This document shows positions 7,071-10,614 of a stretch of 10,614 nucleotides of DNA, piece after piece. How positions within the stretch are numbered: the stretch's first letter is position 1; each line of letters begins with the position of its first letter. The notes under the pieces were generated by a model, which worked only from the letters and a program-made list of their open reading frames with translations, was not told the origin of the DNA and made no database searches. Source of the DNA: Fibrobacter succinogenes (GTDB lineage Bacteria; Fibrobacterota; Fibrobacteria; Fibrobacterales; CADBQJ01); assembly GCA_902796785.1 (NCBI GenBank), contig CADBQJ010000206.1, forward strand, positions 1-10,614, written 5' to 3'. Made by a program: the position numbers and the translations under genes.

Positions 7071-7960
7071 TTCCTCTCCGTCACCGCGGCGGCCCACTTG
7101 GAGCCGAGTTTGAGCGCTTCGACCTCGCCGCATCCGATCGCCGGGAAGCAGATCACGGTCTTCTCGCCTTCGGAGAGGGCGAGGACCTTGCGGAGCGCGG
7201 CCTCCATCGACGGGACGGCGTAGACGTCCACGTAGCGGCGGAGGATGCCTCGCTGCGAGCGGGGAAGGTCCATCAGGTGGATCAGGGTGGAGCCGCCGGC
7301 GATCAGCGTCTCCTCGAGGCGCGAGTCCAGGAGGATGAAGCCGCCGCCCAGCACCACCAGCGCGGGCTCGGCGCTCCAGCGGAGCGCGCGGTTCGCCTCC
7401 TGCTGCGAGCGGAAGCCGTAGCCGTTCAGGAAGCGCAGGCCGCCGCGTTCGCCGATCTCCTCGAACTGTCCCGGGCCGAGGCAGCAGCGCATCAGCCCGT
7501 CGCGCATCTCCTCGGGCTCGGCGCCCTGCCAGGCGGCCCACTGCAGCGCGCAGACCACCACGTCGAGCCAGCCGGGGTCGAGCAGCTTCAGCTCGTCCAC
7601 GACGGCGATCACGTGCGAGCAGCGGCGCCGGACCAGCGAGATCATCCCGTCGGCCACGCGGACGCGGCCGTCCTCGACGCCGGGCTCGCGCGCCATCTCC
7701 AGGGCGGCGGCGGTCGTCTCGCGGTCCACCCGCAGCGACGAGAAGTCGTCGCGGATCTCGAGCGCGTCGGACGGGCCGAGCGGCGCGCCCACGCGCAGCC
7801 GCGTCTTCCCGGGGAAGTCGATCGCCTCCCAGAGGTCGGCGAAAAAGGCCTGCCACCCCAGCGCGGGGCGGGCTTCCATCGTGGATTCGCGGAGCAGCCA
7901 CAGCTGCTCGCGGCGCGCCAGGAGCTCTTCGGCGGCGGTCGCTGCCATCGTTTCCGTCAT
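7067..7960 (-). CDS. Degenerate MurD-like protein (probable pseudoenzyme)
   Basis: A 297-residue protein in the usual murD slot. Residues about 121-297 can be aligned by eye, with no gap across the first 70 or so residues, to the end of the MurD central domain and its C-terminal domain. VDELKL (121-126) matches the strand before the HN motif, LGPGQFEEI (161-169) matches GLPHRFE, and GLRFLNG (174-180) matches GVRWIND. LVVLGG (201-206) matches the LLLGG strand and TVICFPAIGC (268-277) matches VLLSPACAS. There is no UDP-binding Rossmann region, no GxxGKT/S P-loop and no carbamylated-lysine region. HN is GW (130-131), HR is GQ (164-165) and NDSK is NGYG (179-182). Ligase activity is therefore very unlikely. 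Residues 1-95 resemble nothing I recognise; there is no transmembrane helix or signal peptide. It is an intact frame with a GGAGGAG ribosome site and ATGA overlaps at both ends, so it appears maintained. An alternative start four codons downstream is possible. Function unknown. Confidence 0.8.
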   Translation of the reverse strand: MTETMAATAAEELLARREQLWLLRESTMEARPALGWQAFFADLWEAIDFPGKTRLRVGAPLGPSDALEIRDDFSSLRVDRETTAAALEMAREPGVEDGRVRVADGMISLVRRRCSHVIAVVDELKLLDPGWLDVVVCALQWAAWQGAEPEEMRDGLMRCCLGPGQFEEIGERGGLRFLNGYGFRSQQEANRALRWSAEPALVVLGGGFILLDSRLEETLIAGGSTLIHLMDLPRSQRGILRRYVDVYAVPSMEAALRKVLALSEGEKTVICFPAIGCGEVEALKLGSKWAAAVTERK

Positions 7961-9348
7961 CGTCTCTCCTCCTTCGTTCCCAGGGCCTCCACCACGCGCT
8001 CCAGGTGCATGGAGTGCGAGGCCTTCACCAGCACGAGGTCCCCGGGGTTCACGGTCTTTTCGAGCGCGGCGATCGCCTCCGCGGCGTCGGCGCAGCGGGT
8101 CCACCGCTCGGCGGGCAGCCCGCGGCGGACGGCGGCCTCCCCGATCGCCTCGGAGAGGGAGCCGACGGTGACCAGGCGGTCGAATCCGTTGGCGGCCACC
8201 AGCTCGCCCATCTCGGCGTGCATCCCGCGCGCCCCCTCGCCCAGCTCGAGCATGTCGCCCAGCACCGCCACGCGGTCGCCGGCGGCGCGCATCCGGCCGA
8301 CGGTGGCCAGGGCCGCGCGCATCGAGGTGGGGTTGGCGTTGTAGCAGTCGGCGGCCACGCGCACGCCGTTGCATTCGCGCAGCTGCATCCGCAGGTCCGC
8401 GCCGCGGAACCCGCGCAGGGCCGCGGCCATCTCGCCCTTGGGGATCTTGAAGAGCGTCCCGACCGCGATCGCGCCCAGCGCGTCGTAGAGGCAGTGCATG
8501 CCGGGGACGCCCAGGCGGAACTCCGTGCGGCCGATGGTGAACCGGGCGCAGGCGTCGTCGTCCCAGGTCAGGTTCTTGGGGCGCACCTGCCCGCGCTCCA
8601 CGCCGAAGGTCATCAGCTTGTGGCGCGAGGTGGAGCGCAGCCTGCAGAGCATGTCGTCGTCGGCGTTGACCACCAGCCAGCCGCCGGGCCGCAGCCCCTG
8701 GGCGATGCTGCTCTTCTCGCGGAACACGCCCGCGCGGTCGCCGAAGAACTCCAGGTGCGAGTCCCCCACCATCGTGATCAGCGCCACGTCGGGCTGCACG
8801 GCGTTCGAGAGCGGCGCGATCTCGCCGGGATGGTTCGTCCCCATCTCCACGACGGCGTAGCGGTGCTCGTGGCGCAGGCGGAAGAGCGTGAGCGGCACGC
8901 CCACCTGGTTGTTGTAGTTGCCCTCGGTGGCGATGCCGTTCCAGCGGCGGGAGAGGATCGCGTCGATCATCTCCTTCGTGGTGGTCTTGCCGTTGGAGCC
9001 GGTGACGGCGATCCTGCGGACGGAGAAGCGCTTCGCGTATCCGGCGGCCAGGCGCAGCAGCGCCTCGCCCGTGTCCTTCACGGGGACGTAGGCCCCGATC
9101 TCGCCCTTCTGCGCCGCCACCCATTTCTCGTCGACAATCGCCATGACAGCTCCTTTCGCCAGAACCTGGCGGACGAAATCGTGCCCGTCGAAACGTTCGC
9201 CGCGCAGCGCGAGGAAGACCGACCCCTCGCCGGCCAGCCTCGAGTCGAGGCAGAGGTCCACGTCGCGGTCGAGCGCGTCGGACGGGGCGCCGCAGAGCGG
9301 GGCTCCGAGAAGCGAAGGCAGTTCCGCGATCTTCAGTTTCAGTTCCAC
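7957..9348 (-). CDS. murF: UDP-MurNAc-tripeptide--D-Ala-D-Ala ligase MurF
   Basis: Cytoplasmic ATP-dependent ligase that joins D-Ala-D-Ala to UDP-MurNAc-tripeptide, giving the pentapeptide precursor. With the GTG start it has 463 residues, close to the family length. The N-terminal substrate-binding domain has DSR (35-37) and FLALRGERFDGHDF (45-58). The ATP loop is VTGSNGKTTTK (115-125), followed by GNYNNQVGVPLTL (143-155), VVEMGTNHPGEI (166-177), NADDD (228-232), CYNANPTSM (335-343) and GDMLELG (364-370). Two usual motifs are altered: GxHNxxNAL reads GMHCLYDAL (283-291) and KGSR reads KASH (442-445). The GTG at 9348 is chosen because GGAGGA sits six bases upstream and the chain then matches the normal MurF beginning. 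An ATG at 9363 is the alternative and would add five residues. It overlaps murE by ten bases and the next gene by ATGA. Confidence 0.96.
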   Translation of the reverse strand: MELKLKIAELPSLLGAPLCGAPSDALDRDVDLCLDSRLAGEGSVFLALRGERFDGHDFVRQVLAKGAVMAIVDEKWVAAQKGEIGAYVPVKDTGEALLRLAAGYAKRFSVRRIAVTGSNGKTTTKEMIDAILSRRWNGIATEGNYNNQVGVPLTLFRLRHEHRYAVVEMGTNHPGEIAPLSNAVQPDVALITMVGDSHLEFFGDRAGVFREKSSIAQGLRPGGWLVVNADDDMLCRLRSTSRHKLMTFGVERGQVRPKNLTWDDDACARFTIGRTEFRLGVPGMHCLYDALGAIAVGTLFKIPKGEMAAALRGFRGADLRMQLRECNGVRVAADCYNANPTSMRAALATVGRMRAAGDRVAVLGDMLELGEGARGMHAEMGELVAANGFDRLVTVGSLSEAIGEAAVRRGLPAERWTRCADAAEAIAALEKTVNPGDLVLVKASHSMHLERVVEALGTKEERR

Positions 9349-10614
9349 CGGCGTTCCTCCCATGCGCGGCGCGCCTCGACGGCGTCGTCGAAGGGGACCT
9401 TCTCGTCCCCGAAGATCTGGTAGTCCTCGTGCCCCTTCCCCGCGAGCAGCAGCGCGTCGCCCTCGCGGAGCTCCGACACGGCCAGGGCGATCGCCTTGCG
9501 GCGGTCGGGCTCCTCGACGAAGTCGGTTCCGGCGGGGATCCCCGCGCGGACGTCCGCCAGGATGGCCAGCGGGTCCTCGTGGCGGGGGTTGTCGGAGGTG
9601 AGCACGACGCGGTCGGCGAGACGGGCCGCCGCGGCGGCCATCTTCGGCCGCTTGGTCCTGTCGCGGTCGCCGCCGCATCCGAAGAGGACGACGAGGCGCC
9701 CCCTGACGTTCGGGCGGAGACCCCGGAGGACGCGTTCCACGGCGTCGGGGGTGTGCGCGTAGTCCACCACGACCGTGGCGGGACCGTCGCAGACCACCTG
9801 CATCCGCCCGGGCACGCGCACGGAGGCGAAGCCCTCCTCGATCGCCCCGAGCGGGACTCCCGCGGCGACGGCCCAGCCGGCCGCGCCCAGGAGGTTTTCC
9901 TGGTTGAAGGCGCCCGGCAGCCCGCTTTCGATCCGGAGCGTCCCGGCGGGGGTGCGGACGGTCATCCTCTGGAGGAAGCCGGACGAGCGGTCCTCGACGA
10001 GCGCGACGTCGGCGTTCCCGTCGACGCGCGAGACGCGCCAGGCGGTCTTCCCGAGCTCGTCGGCCAGGCGCGCGCCGTAGGCGTTGTCGACGTTGACGAC
10101 CGCGCGGCCGCCCGGGACGAGGAAGTCGGAGAAGAGGCGCTTCTTGGCGCGGAAGTAGCTCTCCATGTCGCCGTGGTAGTCCAGGTGGTCCTGCGTGAGG
10201 TTCGTGAACGCGGCGGCGCGGACGCGCAGGTTGCCGAGGCGGCCCTGGTCGAGCGCGTGCGAGGAGGCCTCGAAGACCAGGTCGCGGATCCCCTCGTCGC
10301 GCACGGAGGCGGCGAAGCGGTGGAAGTCGAGCATGCCCGGCGTCGTCAGCCGCGCGCGGACGGCCTGCGCCCCCACGCGGTTCGAGACCGTGCCGAGCAG
10401 GCCGCAGGGGCGGCCGGCGGCCCGGAGCGCCGATTCGAGGAGGAAGGTCGAGGTGGTCTTGCCGTTGGTGCCGGTCACGGCCCAGAGCGAGAGGTCGTCG
10501 GAGGGAAGGCCCCACATGCGCGAGGCGAGGTCGGCCATCTTCGCGGCGACGTTTTCGCAGCGCGCCGCGCGCTCGCCTTCTCCGTCTTCGGAAAGGACCG
10601 CCACGGCGCCCGCG
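9339..10614 (-). CDS. murE: UDP-MurNAc-dipeptide--meso-DAP ligase MurE (5' truncated by window)
   Basis: Cytoplasmic ATP-dependent ligase that adds the third stem residue. The frame stays open to the window edge, giving about 424 visible residues; comparison with typical MurE suggests roughly 70 N-terminal residues, part of the UDP-binding domain, lie outside. Counting from the Met at 10604, the ATP loop TGTNGKTT is at 44-51. FEASSHALDQGR is at 111-122 and TNLTQDHLDYHG at 134-145. The lysine expected to be carbamylated is in FRAKKRL (151-157). DYAHTPDA is at 281-288, FGCGGDRDRTKRP at 308-320 and GKGHEDYQI at 389-397. The DNPR motif (338-341) is the signature of enzymes selecting meso-diaminopimelate rather than lysine, so the wall is probably DAP-type. 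The Met at 10604 is internal, not the true start. The gene overlaps murF. Confidence 0.97.
   Translation of the reverse strand, partial: AGAVAVLSEDGEGERAARCENVAAKMADLASRMWGLPSDDLSLWAVTGTNGKTTSTFLLESALRAAGRPCGLLGTVSNRVGAQAVRARLTTPGMLDFHRFAASVRDEGIRDLVFEASSHALDQGRLGNLRVRAAAFTNLTQDHLDYHGDMESYFRAKKRLFSDFLVPGGRAVVNVDNAYGARLADELGKTAWRVSRVDGNADVALVEDRSSGFLQRMTVRTPAGTLRIESGLPGAFNQENLLGAAGWAVAAGVPLGAIEEGFASVRVPGRMQVVCDGPATVVVDYAHTPDAVERVLRGLRPNVRGRLVVLFGCGGDRDRTKRPKMAAAAARLADRVVLTSDNPRHEDPLAILADVRAGIPAGTDFVEEPDRRKAIALAVSELREGDALLLAGKGHEDYQIFGDEKVPFDDAVEARRAWEERRWN
9355..9360 (-). promoter_or_regulatory. Shine-Dalgarno site deciding the murF start
   Basis: GGAGGA on the minus strand, six bases before a GTG codon at 9348-9346. 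The site lies immediately after an in-frame ATG (9363-9361), which itself has only a weak GAGG ten bases upstream. This favours GTG as the murF start, with the site embedded in the last codons of murE. Confidence 0.6.

Noticed and set aside
7067..7960. The MurD-like gene as a frameshifted pseudogene of a full murD
   Set aside because: The frame is intact, has its own ribosome site and precise overlaps at both ends, and keeps the MurD C-terminal pattern without interruption. There is no room in neighbouring frames for the missing P-loop part.
8005..9423. Long open frame of 472 codons on the plus strand opposite murF
   Set aside because: It is antisense to a clear murF, is dominated by Ala/Gly/Arg/His/Val from GC-rich codons and shows no domain. 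High-GC DNA produces such shadow frames.
10602..10604. ATG at 10604 as the start of murE
   Set aside because: It would leave only 44 residues before the P-loop and remove the UDP-binding domain. The frame stays open to the window edge, so the gene is simply cut.

Overview
This window is one end of a division and cell wall (dcw) cluster from a GC-rich bacterium. All nine genes lie on the minus strand, so transcription runs from high to low coordinates: murE (5' end outside the window), murF, an unnamed 297-residue gene, ftsW, murG, murC, ftsQ, ftsA, ftsZ. A strong intrinsic terminator follows at the left edge. Almost every base is coding. The only gaps are 29 bases between ftsA and ftsZ and about 70 bases after ftsZ. 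No RNA gene, mobile element, CRISPR array or long repeat was seen.

The organism makes a meso-diaminopimelate wall: MurE carries the DNPR signature. FtsA plus an FtsZ with an IPAFLR-type tail, together with the gene order, suggest a diderm. High GC, the strongly altered dcw content and several lineage-type substitutions would suit the PVC group (for example Verrucomicrobiota or Kiritimatiellota). That placement is low-confidence inference from style, not from a search.

Functionally, murE and murF extend the UDP-MurNAc peptide with DAP and D-Ala-D-Ala. MurC adds the first L-Ala, MurG adds GlcNAc to lipid I, and FtsW polymerises lipid II at the septum. FtsQ, FtsA and FtsZ build and anchor the divisome. 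Five successive junctions (murF to ftsQ) are the identical 4-base ATGA stop/start overlap, so the block is probably translationally coupled.

The main surprise lies between murF and ftsW, where mraY and murD usually sit. mraY is absent, and in place of murD there is a 297-residue protein. Its last two thirds can be aligned by eye to the end of the MurD central domain and the MurD C-terminal domain, but it has no P-loop and the ligase signature residues are replaced. It looks like a maintained pseudo-MurD with a different role, perhaps structural. murB and ddl, often found between murC and ftsQ, are also absent.
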